From: an uncultured Bacilli bacterium
GTDB lineage: Bacteria > Bacillota_I > Bacilli_A > RF39 > UBA660
Assembly: GCA_934167465.1 (NCBI GenBank)
Contig: CAKPKR010000001.1
Coordinates: 62,001-126,000 of the forward strand
DNA: 64,000 nt
Direction of reading: 5' to 3'
Shown: positions 8,942 through 17,578 of the stretch, piece by piece
Position numbering within the stretch: position 1 is the first letter of the stretch
Layout: each line of letters starts with the position of its first letter
Notes under the pieces: generated by a model
What the model was told of the DNA's origin: nothing
What the model saw: the letters and a program-made list of their open reading frames with translations, nothing else
Database searches by the model: none
Translations under genes and position numbers: made by a program

Positions 8942-9940
8942 TTACTTTCCAAATAAACCTAAAAGTTTATTTTTCTTTTCTTGTTCACCATTTTCTTGTC
9001 TAGTAAAGCCTAAGCGACATAGGAACGCATTCAATGAATGAATACTTTTTTCCCTTTCATCTAATGGTGGCATATTATAAAATATTTTAACTCCTGATTC
9101 ATATTCAAAGTCAAGAACATCTTTACTACTCAATATACTTTGATTTAAAATAACTTTTTTATCTTTTAAATTTTTAAATGCATTTCTATTAAGTAGCATT
9201 AATTTATTTAGTTTAATAATAGATGGCTCAACTAAATATATAACATCATTACATATTCTTTCTGCTGGTTCACTATCATTTATATCAATTAAAATTACAT
9301 CTTTATCAGTATATCTTGCTACAACATTACCGATTTCAGCATTTGAAGTCGAAATAAGTTTACGATCATTAAAATATTTAAAATCAGTTTTATTTACTTC
9401 AATAGCAACTGCTGAATAGTTTTGTTGTAATTGATTTCGCATCATATAAGTTAAAGTTGTCGCACCAGATTGTTTAGTAACATTTTTTATACCAATAATT
9501 CTAGTACCACTAACTGTAGATTCATATTTTTCAACAACTACATCTTGTCCACCATTAAAATCTAGTTGTTGAATATGAGCAACATCTCTATAGGAATTTG
9601 GATTATTATATAAATACATAATTCCTTCAACATTTTTAGTAAAATTGTATATTCCCATAGAAATTAATTTAGATAAGTAATCAGTTGATGTGCTATCAGC
9701 AGTATCATCAAGTAATAATATTACTTTATCCATATCTAAGTTAATAGACAATTTTTGTAAAGTCTTTATATCTCTATAATTTTTTAATGCTGTTATATCC
9801 AAAATCATTCTTTGAAAAAAGAAATTTTGAAATTCATTTATTATATCTTCAACTTCGAATTCACCAACTTTTTTCTTGATAACATCAATTCCAAGTCCTT
9901 CTAACATTGATTGATATTTATTTGCTATTATTACATTCAT
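8942..9940 (-). CDS. TadZ/CpaE-like pilus localisation protein (degenerate P-loop)
   Basis: 332 residues. An N-terminal receiver-like half (1-125) precedes a MinD/ParA-like half. Its P-loop reads KQSGATTL at 156-163; CpaE and TadZ proteins have KGGxGATT there, with Ala in place of the catalytic Lys, and this copy is one residue shorter still. A Walker-B-like ILIDIND follows. TadZ proteins place the Tad pilus machine at sites in the cell and often do not hydrolyse ATP. The gene is 13 bases after a TadE-like gene, supporting the call. Nucleotide binding is uncertain. Confidence 0.65.
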   Translation of the reverse strand: MNVIIANKYQSMLEGLGIDVIKKKVGEFEVEDIINEFQNFFFQRMILDITALKNYRDIKTLQKLSINLDMDKVILLLDDTADSTSTDYLSKLISMGIYNFTKNVEGIMYLYNNPNSYRDVAHIQQLDFNGGQDVVVEKYESTVSGTRIIGIKNVTKQSGATTLTYMMRNQLQQNYSAVAIEVNKTDFKYFNDRKLISTSNAEIGNVVARYTDKDVILIDINDSEPAERICNDVIYLVEPSIIKLNKLMLLNRNAFKNLKDKKVILNQSILSSKDVLDFEYESGVKIFYNMPPLDEREKSIHSLNAFLCRLGFTRQENGEQEKKNKLLGLFGK

Positions 9941-9953
9941 AATATCTGCCTTT

Positions 9954-10445
9954 CTAATAAGATAATCCTAATGTTTTTGTTTCCCCATATACTGGGAATT
10001 CTAATGTTTTACCAATTAATGGTATTTCAAAATACATATATGTAATTACTGCGTAATATCTACCTTGCATAGGAGATGAAGCGTCATGAAATTCAGCAAT
10101 ACAGTAATTATAAGTACTTGTTCCTGTATCAACTACATTATAAGTATAATTTGTATTTTTAAATCTTTTTTTCATTGCATCATTGCATTTTTGACTTACA
10201 TTTAACTCTATTCTATATCCTGTATCAGCAAGTGTTGATTCAATTTCTGATAGAACAGAATCATTTCCTGCTTTAAATCCTTTAGTTAAAACTGTTGTTT
10301 CTCTTTTTTCAATAATACTTATAATTCTATTTTTTACTTTAAATGCTTTTGTATAGGCTGTAGAGCCTGCAAATAAAATTAAAAAAATAAATAAAAATAC
10401 TATTACTAAATTAAGAATAAGCGCATTATTTATTGATTCTTTCAT
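9954..10445 (-). CDS. TadE-like minor pilin / pseudopilin
   Basis: 163 residues: a short polar start, one hydrophobic helix (about 8-28) with no Lys or Arg, then an exported domain containing two cysteines (about 82 and 113). It shares its plan and the helix-end sequence YTKAFKVKNRI with the neighbouring gene (YMKAFKVNGKI at 10463-10912), so the two are paralogues. The TadE/TadF type is inferred from the N-terminal helix, size and the adjoining TadZ-like and Flp-like genes. Confidence 0.6.
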   Translation of the reverse strand: MKESINNALILNLVIVFLFIFLILFAGSTAYTKAFKVKNRIISIIEKRETTVLTKGFKAGNDSVLSEIESTLADTGYRIELNVSQKCNDAMKKRFKNTNYTYNVVDTGTSTYNYCIAEFHDASSPMQGRYYAVITYMYFEIPLIGKTLEFPVYGETKTLGLSY

Positions 10446-10462
10446 ATTTCACCACACTATTA

Positions 10463-10912
10463 TTAAGCTGAAAACTTAAATATTGATTCACTTTCAGAGT
10501 ATACAGGAATTTTGAAAAATCCACCTATTATAGGTATATCAAGATGAATATAAGTTTCTATTCCATAACTAAAGTACCCGCCTTCAAAATCTGTTCCTTG
10601 AGTATATTCATAAATGCAATATTCATGTTGTTTATAACTACCTGCATCTACAGGATTATATGTATATTTATTATGTTTTCTTGGTTTACAATCAGGTGTA
10701 GAAATTCTATATCCGAGGCTTGATAAAGTTTCTGCAATTTCTTTATCAGATAAAGAATTATAACCTTCATATTTTTCTAAAGCATTAGCTATTTTACCAT
10801 TAACTTTAAAAGCTTTCATATAACTTAAAGAGGCAGAAAGAAAGCCAAAAGTTATAACGATAAAAACAATTATTATATTATATAAAACTACGCTCCCTAT
10901 TCCTTCTCTCAT
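10463..10912 (-). CDS. TadE-like minor pilin / pseudopilin, paralogue of the next gene
   Basis: 149 residues with an N-terminal hydrophobic helix (about 8-29) and a small exported domain. Conserved with its neighbour are YMKAFKV after the helix, the SLGYRI segment, a YTYNPVDAG segment with a later YCIYEY, and a C-terminal DIPIIGGFFKIPVY. The spacing to the next gene is 17 bases. Both probably sit in the membrane as minor components of a Tad-like fibre. Confidence 0.6.
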   Translation of the reverse strand: MREGIGSVVLYNIIIVFIVITFGFLSASLSYMKAFKVNGKIANALEKYEGYNSLSDKEIAETLSSLGYRISTPDCKPRKHNKYTYNPVDAGSYKQHEYCIYEYTQGTDFEGGYFSYGIETYIHLDIPIIGGFFKIPVYSESESIFKFSA

Positions 10913-10938
10913 AAATTATACTCCTTTATTTTTGACTA

Positions 10939-11133
10939 TCAAACGCCTAATGATCCTTTACATGTATCATCACATTTTCCATTAACCCAACATCCACCTT
11001 TGTTTATGCAATCTGCTCTTGAAGATGCATTCTTCATCATATTGTTAATTATTGGTGTAGCAATCGCAACAATAACACCAATTAAGATGATTGCAACTAC
11101 TGTTAAGTTTGCTTCTTCAGCTGCTCCTTTCAT
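10939..11133 (-). CDS. Short Flp-like pilin
   Basis: 64 residues. A short start (MKGAAEEAN) runs into a single hydrophobic helix (LTVVAIILIGVIVAIATP), then a short Cys-containing tail with four cysteines. Size, one N-terminal helix and paired Glu just before it resemble Flp/Tad pilins, which are processed after a Gly. It is the first gene of the cluster and is read from a near-consensus promoter with a GGGTGGTG ribosome site. The processing site is not certain because the Glu spacing is not classical. Confidence 0.55.
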   Translation of the reverse strand: MKGAAEEANLTVVAIILIGVIVAIATPIINNMMKNASSRADCINKGGCWVNGKCDDTCKGSLGV

Positions 11134-11170
11134 TTTTTCACCACCCTTACACTATCATTTATACATTTTT

Positions 11171-11199
11171 AGTATAACACGTTTAAAATTATTTATCAA
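11171..11199 (-). promoter_or_regulatory. Promoter of the Tad-like cluster
   Basis: Minus strand TTGATA (11199-11194), a 17 base spacer and TATACT (11176-11171), about 40 bases before the Flp-like start. Confidence 0.75.
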
Positions 11200-11210
11200 T
11201 TATTTAATAC

Positions 11211-13604
11211 TCACTTTACACTTTTATTGAAATAAATTTTTAATAATATAATTCCAAAAATAAAAATTACATATCCAATTATTATATATTTAGGAAAATA
11301 AACCAATTTTATTTGGTGATATCCTTTATTTATATCAAATGTAATAAACATATCAACTATATTACTATAATTTATTTTTTGATTATCTATATAAATATTC
11401 CAATTTTTATCATATGGAATAGTTAACATCAATTTTTGATTTTCATTTTGAACAATAATGTCACCTGTTATAGTATTTTTATCTATTTTTATATTTTCTA
11501 ATTTTCCATTAATTTCTTCAAACAAATAGTCATAATTTTTAGTATTAAATGTCGCAATATAATAATTGTTAATTTTTTTATTATTAACATAAATATCAAG
11601 TTTTATTTTTTGATTTTTATATTCATTTTTAACAGAGATAAAACTATATATTTTTAAATTATTATCAGCATATTTTTCTTCATAAACAATTTTATCATTA
11701 ATAATAACTTTAATTTCTTTTGCCGCGATGTTTTCTAAACAAATATAGTCATTATCATCTAATTGATAATATCCTTTTTCATTATAAATGATATTATAGA
11801 TATTTTTGTCAATAAATAATCTACCAAATTTATTTAAGTTTTCAAATGAATTATCTGAATTCAATGATAATTTATTTTTATTTATTAAATAACCTATTGA
11901 TATATTGTGATTATTTTCATAAATATAATATTTTTTATTATTTATATTTAAACTATCGATTTTTTTATAGCAGTAGTTATCTAAGTTTGTTCCATATAAA
12001 TATTTTATACCTAACATACTATTTATCAAACAATTATTGATATTATCATAAGTTTCATTTTCATATGAAATATATCCTATTTTTGATAATTTCATATAAA
12101 ATTTAGAATCTCTAGTAGTTAAAAAATTTGTAACGTTACCTGTATTTATACCTAATTTTTCAATTGGTGAGTAGATCATTCCAGATATTCTTATGGCATT
12201 TAAGTCATTTATTTTATCTAAAAACTTTTCTTTTTCATTGATATAAGTTGCATACTCGATATCATTTTGTTCTTTTTTTATTGATATATTACTGATAAAA
12301 TTAGTTTTAATAAATATAAAACTTTCTATTAAAACTAATATTAAAATTGCCATCTCATATTTTTTATTGATAACTGAAAAATTAAATAATTTCATATAAG
12401 AAAAGAAGAAAAATAAATTAATTATGGATAGTGTTATATCAATATTTTTATCAAGAAGTACACCAATTAATAAAACAATGAAATATGGTGTAATTAATAT
12501 TAATTGATTTTTTATTGTCTTTAGGAGAAAATATTTTTTGGATACAATGTTAATCACAAAAAACGAAAACAAGAATGTCCATCTATGATTAAATACAACA
12601 GGATAACTAAATCCATGCCATATATAAGTTAGTAGTGGAATAAATAAAGATAATAATAAAATTATTATAACTACTAATATTGATGTTTTTTCTTTATCCT
12701 TAACAAATATTAAATAATCTAGTAGAATAACCAAAGGGAAAATTCCACAATAAATATTAAATATATAATATGTGTTATTTTTATCTTTTAAGTTAATTCC
12801 AATATTGTTTATAAAAAACATTATTTTTTCAATAAATGATGTACTATATTCATAATTATTGCCATTTTTGTTTAGTAACTCAAAAATAACAGGAATTAAT
12901 ATAAAACTGCAAATTAATCCTACAAGTACATTGCTTATTATAAATTTTTTTATTATTTCTTGTTTATTTTCTTTTGTATTAAATAAACGGAATATAAAAT
13001 ATATCACTATAAATATACATAACATATAACTTATATACCAATTGGAAATAATTGATAATACTAAAAATAAAATATATTTTTTACTTTTTTTATTTTGTAT
13101 TATTTCATCTACTCCTAATATTACAAGTGGAGTTAAGTAAACAACATCTAACCATATAACATTAAAATAGTACAACATATTATAACTCATTAGAGCATAA
13201 CAACATGAAAATGTTAAATTTATAATTGAACTATTATTATTTGTTTTACTTAAATAATAATACATTGTTAATCCTGATAATCCAATTTTTAATAATATAA
13301 GAATAACTATACCTATATACAAATAATTAGTTGAAAAAAGTATTAATAGTAAATTTAATGGTGATGATAAGTAATAAAAAAATGTTCCATACATACTTCC
13401 ACCTAAACCATTAGAAAATGAATATAATATTGATTGATTGCCATTCAGTATTTCTTTATAATAATCAAATATAAATGAATATTGTTCTTTTAAATCTGAT
13501 ATAAAAAAATCTGTGAATTTTATTTTATATAAAAATATATAACTTAATATTAATAGTATTGGTATCATAAAAGATAGTAAATATATTATTTTTTTATTTT
13601 TCAT
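11211..13604 (-). CDS. YfhO-family polytopic membrane protein (GT-C type)
   Basis: 797 residues. About eleven to thirteen membrane helices fill residues 1-430, followed by an exported Asn/Lys-rich domain and a last helix near the C-terminus (about 770-790). The first loop carries SDLKEQYSFIFDYYKEILNG, the signature loop of YfhO proteins, which are linked to glycosylation of lipoteichoic acid or other envelope polymers. The gene follows rny and has a good AGGTGGTAAG ribosome site. Substrate is unknown. Confidence 0.8.
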   Translation of the reverse strand: MKNKKIIYLLSFMIPILLILSYIFLYKIKFTDFFISDLKEQYSFIFDYYKEILNGNQSILYSFSNGLGGSMYGTFFYYLSSPLNLLLILFSTNYLYIGIVILILLKIGLSGLTMYYYLSKTNNNSSIINLTFSCCYALMSYNMLYYFNVIWLDVVYLTPLVILGVDEIIQNKKSKKYILFLVLSIISNWYISYMLCIFIVIYFIFRLFNTKENKQEIIKKFIISNVLVGLICSFILIPVIFELLNKNGNNYEYSTSFIEKIMFFINNIGINLKDKNNTYYIFNIYCGIFPLVILLDYLIFVKDKEKTSILVVIIILLLSLFIPLLTYIWHGFSYPVVFNHRWTFLFSFFVINIVSKKYFLLKTIKNQLILITPYFIVLLIGVLLDKNIDITLSIINLFFFFSYMKLFNFSVINKKYEMAILILVLIESFIFIKTNFISNISIKKEQNDIEYATYINEKEKFLDKINDLNAIRISGMIYSPIEKLGINTGNVTNFLTTRDSKFYMKLSKIGYISYENETYDNINNCLINSMLGIKYLYGTNLDNYCYKKIDSLNINNKKYYIYENNHNISIGYLINKNKLSLNSDNSFENLNKFGRLFIDKNIYNIIYNEKGYYQLDDNDYICLENIAAKEIKVIINDKIVYEEKYADNNLKIYSFISVKNEYKNQKIKLDIYVNNKKINNYYIATFNTKNYDYLFEEINGKLENIKIDKNTITGDIIVQNENQKLMLTIPYDKNWNIYIDNQKINYSNIVDMFITFDINKGYHQIKLVYFPKYIIIGYVIFIFGIILLKIYFNKSVK

Positions 13605-13649
13605 CTTACCACCTATAATAATTATATCATTTATTATTAAATTTAAATA

Positions 13650-13682
13650 GAAAAAAATAAAAAGAAGCTTATTTAGCTTCTT
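13650..13682 (-). terminator. Terminator overlapping the rny stop codon
   Basis: AAGAAGCT (13662-13669) and AGCTTCTT (13675-13682) form a stem whose loop contains the rny TAA; a T-rich tract follows on the minus strand. Confidence 0.8.
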
Positions 13683-15222
13683 CTGTTGCTCTTGTTTCCC
13701 TGATAACTGTTACTTTAATTGTTCCTGGATATTGCATTTCATTTTCAATTCTTTCCTTAATATCACGGGCAACTTTATAACTACCTAAATCATCAATTTC
13801 TTCAGGTTTAACAATTACTCTAACTTCTCTACCAGCTTGAACAGCATAAGTTTTATCTACACCTTCAATACTGTTAGCAATATTTTCTAAATCTTGTAAT
13901 CTTTTTACATAATTTTCTAATGAATCATTACGAGCACCTGGACGAGAAGCAGATAATGCATCTGCTACAGCAACTAATACAGCAATTATACTTGTTGCTT
14001 CAACGTCACCATGATGTGATTCAATAGTATTAACGACAACGTCGTTTTCTTTGAATTTAATTGCTAAATCTCTACCTAAAGTGACATGACTGCCTTCAAC
14101 TTCGTGATCAATAGATTTACCAATATCGTGAAGTAATCCCGCTCTTTTAGCTAACACTTCATTTTCACCTAGTTCAGCTGCTAATAAACCAGCTAAAGTT
14201 GCAACTTCAATTGAATGTTGTAATACATTTTGACCATAACTTGTTCTAAAGTGTAATTTACCAACTAATTCAATTAATTCAGCATCCATTTTAGAAATAC
14301 CTAGTTCAAACATAGCAGATTCGCCATATTCTCTTATTTTAACATTCATTTCCTTGGATACTTTATCATATAATTCTTCAATTCTTGTAGGATGAATTCT
14401 TCCATCTTTTATTAAAGATTCTAAAGTAACTCGAGCTATTTCTCTTCTATAAGGGTCGAATGACGAAATAACAATTGCTTCTGGTGTATCATCAATTATT
14501 AAATCAACGCCTGTTACGGCTTCGATAGTACGAATGTTTCTTCCTTCTCTACCTATTATTCTACCTTTCATCTCATCGTTAGGTAAACTAACGACTGTTA
14601 CAGTTTGTTCGTTAGCAACATCACCTGCATATCTTTGCATACATGATACTAACATTTCTTTAGCTTTACGATCTGCTTCTAATTTAGCTTCTGATTCTCT
14701 ATCTTTGATATAACTTGTTATTTCTAAATCCATCATATCTTCCACTTTTTTTAGAACCAATTCTTTAGCTTCTTTTTTTGAAAAACCAGATATTTTTTCT
14801 AGTAAATCAATTTGTTCTTTTTTGATTTCTTCTATTTTTACTTGTTCATTTTGGATATCTTTTTGTTTATCAATTAAATTGTTTTCTTTTTCTTCTAGCA
14901 TTTGCTCACGATTTTGTAATGTTTGATCTCTACGATCCATGTTATTTTCACGTGTAATAATGCGTTCTTCGGATTCTTTTAATTCATTTTTCTTTTCTTT
15001 TATTTCATTATCAGCTTCAATTTTTAATTTATGAATTTCTTCTTTTGCTTCAAAAATACTTTCTCTTTTTGCTTTATCTGCTTCTTTTTTTGCATTTTCA
15101 ATTATTTTTTCTGCTTTAGAAGAAGCCATATTTCCTTTAATATAATTAATAATAAATACTATTATAATTCCAACAAAAAGTCCAATTAAGACTAGTAAAA
15201 TGGAGAAAATCATATTATCCAT
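13669..15222 (-). CDS. rny: Ribonuclease Y
   Basis: 517 residues, normal length. N-terminal membrane helix (about 5-27), long charged coiled coil (30-190), KH domain with GRIIGREGRN at 220-229, and HD domain with H336 and HD at 365-366 (LLHDIGKS). RNase Y is the membrane-tethered endonuclease that starts mRNA decay in Firmicutes. Placement after recA matches Bacillus order. A good GGAGG ribosome site precedes the ATG, and the leader contains an inverted repeat AAGTAAAA/TTTTACTT. Confidence 0.97.
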   Translation of the reverse strand: MDNMIFSILLVLIGLFVGIIIVFIINYIKGNMASSKAEKIIENAKKEADKAKRESIFEAKEEIHKLKIEADNEIKEKKNELKESEERIITRENNMDRRDQTLQNREQMLEEKENNLIDKQKDIQNEQVKIEEIKKEQIDLLEKISGFSKKEAKELVLKKVEDMMDLEITSYIKDRESEAKLEADRKAKEMLVSCMQRYAGDVANEQTVTVVSLPNDEMKGRIIGREGRNIRTIEAVTGVDLIIDDTPEAIVISSFDPYRREIARVTLESLIKDGRIHPTRIEELYDKVSKEMNVKIREYGESAMFELGISKMDAELIELVGKLHFRTSYGQNVLQHSIEVATLAGLLAAELGENEVLAKRAGLLHDIGKSIDHEVEGSHVTLGRDLAIKFKENDVVVNTIESHHGDVEATSIIAVLVAVADALSASRPGARNDSLENYVKRLQDLENIANSIEGVDKTYAVQAGREVRVIVKPEEIDDLGSYKVARDIKERIENEMQYPGTIKVTVIRETRATEEAK

Positions 15223-15310
15223 AATATAACCTCCATTCTAATATATACATAAGTAAAATATTTTTTTACTTATTATCATTGTAAATAAATTTTCACAATA
15301 AGTCAAGGTG

Positions 15311-15340
15311 AAAAGAAAAAGAAACAAATTATTTTGTTTC
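15311..15340 (-). terminator. Terminator overlapping the recA stop codon
   Basis: GAAACAAA (15321-15328) and TTTGTTTC (15333-15340) with a T-rich tail on the minus strand; the stop TAA of recA is in the loop. Confidence 0.8.
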
Positions 15341-16336
15341 CTTTTTTAATATTCCATAGTGTTCACGAACTTGGTTTTCAATTTCTTCTTTCATTTCAGG
15401 ATTTTTCTTTAATATTTCCTTGACATTTTCTTTACCTTGTCCAAGTTTTTCGCCTTTATAAGCATACCAAGATCCTGTTTTATCTAATACCGCAATATCA
15501 CTTGCTAAATCAATTAGTTCTCCCTCTTTAGATACACCTTCACCATACATAATATCTACATTGCAAGTTTTAAATGGAGGAGCCATTTTATTTTTAACAA
15601 CTTTAATATTTGTTTTATTTCCAATAATTTCGCTTCCATCTTTTATTTGTTCACTTCTTCTAATTTCTAGTCTAATTGAAGAATAGAATTTTAAAGCTCT
15701 ACCACCTGTTGTAGTTTCTGGATTTCCAAACATTACTCCAACTTTTTCTCTTAATTGGTTAATGAAAATACAAACTGTATTTGTTTTATTGATAGCACCA
15801 GCTAGTTTTCTTAGAGCTTGACTCATTAATCGAGCTTGAAGTCCCATATGAGAATCTCCCATTTCTCCTTCAATTTCTGCTTGTGGTACTAAAGCAGCTA
15901 CTGAGTCAATAACTATTACGCTAATGGCACCACTTCTAACTAGCGCCTCACATATTTCTAGAGCTTGTTCACCATTATCTGGTTGAGATAATAATAACTC
16001 ATTAGTATTAACACCTATTTTTGCCGCATATGTTGGATCTAATGCATGTTCAGCGTCTATAAATGCTACTCTACCTCCTTGTTTTTGGGCTTCGGCAATG
16101 GCGTGAAGTGCAAATGTAGTTTTACCACTTGACTCTGGTCCATATATTTCAATTATTCTTCCCTTAGGATATCCACCTATTCCTAAAGCTATATCTAAAG
16201 ATAATGAACCACTTGGAATTACTTCGATATCATTATGTTCATTATCGCCTAATTTCATTACTGATCCCTTTCCAAATTGTTTTTCTATATCTGCTAAAAC
16301 TTGATCTAAAGTTTTATCATTTGATGATTTTGTCAT
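15329..16336 (-). CDS. recA: Recombinase RecA
   Basis: 335 residues. Walker A GPESSGKT at 66-73, Walker B region VIVIDSVAALVP and the INQLREKVGVMFGNPETTTGG loop are diagnostic. RecA forms filaments on single-stranded DNA, promotes strand exchange and triggers LexA cleavage. The acidic C-terminal tail is short. It has its own perfect promoter with a LexA-type box just upstream, so SOS control is likely. cinA, which often sits between pgsA and recA in Bacillus, is absent. Confidence 0.98.
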   Translation of the reverse strand: MTKSSNDKTLDQVLADIEKQFGKGSVMKLGDNEHNDIEVIPSGSLSLDIALGIGGYPKGRIIEIYGPESSGKTTFALHAIAEAQKQGGRVAFIDAEHALDPTYAAKIGVNTNELLLSQPDNGEQALEICEALVRSGAISVIVIDSVAALVPQAEIEGEMGDSHMGLQARLMSQALRKLAGAINKTNTVCIFINQLREKVGVMFGNPETTTGGRALKFYSSIRLEIRRSEQIKDGSEIIGNKTNIKVVKNKMAPPFKTCNVDIMYGEGVSKEGELIDLASDIAVLDKTGSWYAYKGEKLGQGKENVKEILKKNPEMKEEIENQVREHYGILKKETK

Positions 16337-16362
16337 TTCTTTTTCCTCCTTATTGTAACTTA

Positions 16363-16391
16363 ATTATAAATCAAAATTTTGTCAATGTCAA
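16363..16391 (-). promoter_or_regulatory. recA promoter
   Basis: Minus strand TTGACA (16391-16386), a 17 base spacer and TATAAT (16368-16363), a perfect consensus, followed by an AAGGAGG ribosome site. Confidence 0.88.
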
Positions 16392-16399
16392 CAAAAAAT

Positions 16400-16413
16400 C
16401 GAACATTTGTTCA
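16400..16413. promoter_or_regulatory. LexA/DinR-type SOS box
   Basis: CGAACATTTGTTCA matches the Firmicute SOS box CGAAC-N4-GTTCG at all but the last base and lies 8 bases upstream of the recA -35 element. Confidence 0.7.
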
Positions 16414-16468
16414 AACTGTTTGTTTTTATCCTTCTATTAATATTATACGACGAACTTTTTTGATTTCC

Positions 16469-16498
16469 TAAAAAAAGAAAACAATTTTAATTGTTTTC
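16469..16498 (-). terminator. Terminator overlapping the pgsA stop codon
   Basis: GAAAACAATT (16477-16486) and AATTGTTTTC (16489-16498), followed on the minus strand by seven T. Confidence 0.8.
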
Positions 16499-17083
16499 AA
16501 ATATATATTTCTTATTCAAATTATAATATTCTATTGCAGATATTACAGATAGTACACAAGCTAATATCAATAATACATCTGATACTTTAATATTCCATAG
16601 TTCAAATGGCAAATTATAAAATAAAGTTAAAGTAACGCCCGTCATCATACAAGCTGTTTTATATTTACCTGTTTTAATTGCTGCAACAACATGTCCTTTG
16701 TTTCCAGCAATCATTTTTATTGAATCAACTACTGTATCTCTAAAAATTATAACTACAGGAATTATTGCAGAAATAAATCCTAGAGATGCTAATATAATTA
16801 AAACTGAATTAACTAATACTTTATCAGCAATTGCATCAATCATTTTTCCAAAATCAGTTATTAAATTGTATTTACGAGCTATTTTTCCATCAACAAAGTC
16901 TGTTAGCGAAGCTATTACAAATAGTATTCCAGCAATTATATACTTAATTTCTACTACTAAAGTTTCATTCACAAATAGTTTAGGTAAATAAATTCCAGCT
17001 GATTCAAATGGAAATAATAATATTATAATAATTATTATTGTTAAAAATATTCTACTCATCGTTATTTTGTTTGGTAAATTCAT
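16487..17083 (-). CDS. pgsA: CDP-diacylglycerol-glycerol-3-phosphate 3-phosphatidyltransferase
   Basis: 198 residues with four to six membrane helices. The CDP-alcohol phosphatidyltransferase motif D-x2-DG-x2-AR-x8-G-x3-D-x3-D is complete at 62-86 (DFVDGKIAR, then G79, D83 and D87 region). The enzyme makes phosphatidylglycerol phosphate, the first committed step to phosphatidylglycerol and cardiolipin. It starts 9 bases after the RodZ-like gene, as in Bacillus ymfM-pgsA. Confidence 0.93.
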   Translation of the reverse strand: MNLPNKITMSRIFLTIIIIIILLFPFESAGIYLPKLFVNETLVVEIKYIIAGILFVIASLTDFVDGKIARKYNLITDFGKMIDAIADKVLVNSVLIILASLGFISAIIPVVIIFRDTVVDSIKMIAGNKGHVVAAIKTGKYKTACMMTGVTLTLFYNLPFELWNIKVSDVLLILACVLSVISAIEYYNLNKKYIFENN

Positions 17084-17092
17084 AAAATCCTC

Positions 17093-17560
17093 CTAATTAA
17101 TTATTGTTGGTTCATTTGTTTTGGTATCATTTTTATTTATTTTAATAATTCCAATTACACCAACAATTAATAATACTACTATACCTGCTATAATTATATA
17201 TTTAGTTACAGGTTTGATTTTTCTATCTATTGTATAAGGTGAAGCAATTCTTTCTTCTTTTTTTTGTTTTTTTTCGGCTTTCTTTTTAGCCTTTTTTATA
17301 TCGTCTAATGAAATTTTTGAAGTTCGATCAAACAAGTACTCATTAAATTCATCGACCATATCTTCATAACTCATTCCTAAATATTTAGCATATTCTTTAA
17401 TTAATGATTTTAGAAAAAATATATCTTTGAATGCATCAACATTACCAGCTTCGATATTTTCTACTTGAGTTGGTCTTAGTTTTAAATCACTTGCCACTTC
17501 TCCAATTGTTAAGCCTATATTTTCTCTTGTTTCTTTTAAACTTTCACCAATTTCCTTCAA
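17093..17560 (-). CDS. RodZ/YmfM-like helix-turn-helix membrane protein
   Basis: 155 residues from a TTG start at 17560, which has an AAGAAGGTG ribosome site six bases upstream. An earlier in-frame ATG at 17605 would lie inside the 3' end of rnpB and is rejected. N-terminal HTH (about 5-70, ENIGLTIGEVASDLKLRPTQVENIEAG), a basic Lys-rich linker, one membrane helix (about 122-143) and a short outer tail. RodZ links MreB-type cell-shape machinery to the membrane; this form lacks the large periplasmic domain. Followed at once by pgsA. Confidence 0.8.
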   Translation of the reverse strand: MKEIGESLKETRENIGLTIGEVASDLKLRPTQVENIEAGNVDAFKDIFFLKSLIKEYAKYLGMSYEDMVDEFNEYLFDRTSKISLDDIKKAKKKAEKKQKKEERIASPYTIDRKIKPVTKYIIIAGIVVLLIVGVIGIIKINKNDTKTNEPTIIN

Positions 17561-17578
17561 TTGTTCACCTTCTTTATT

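Noticed and set aside
1..11133. Integrative conjugative element
   Set aside because: No relaxase, VirD4, integrase, or att-type ends around the whole locus; only the small RhuM-Fic insert has repeats. Kept as secretion/pilus locus.
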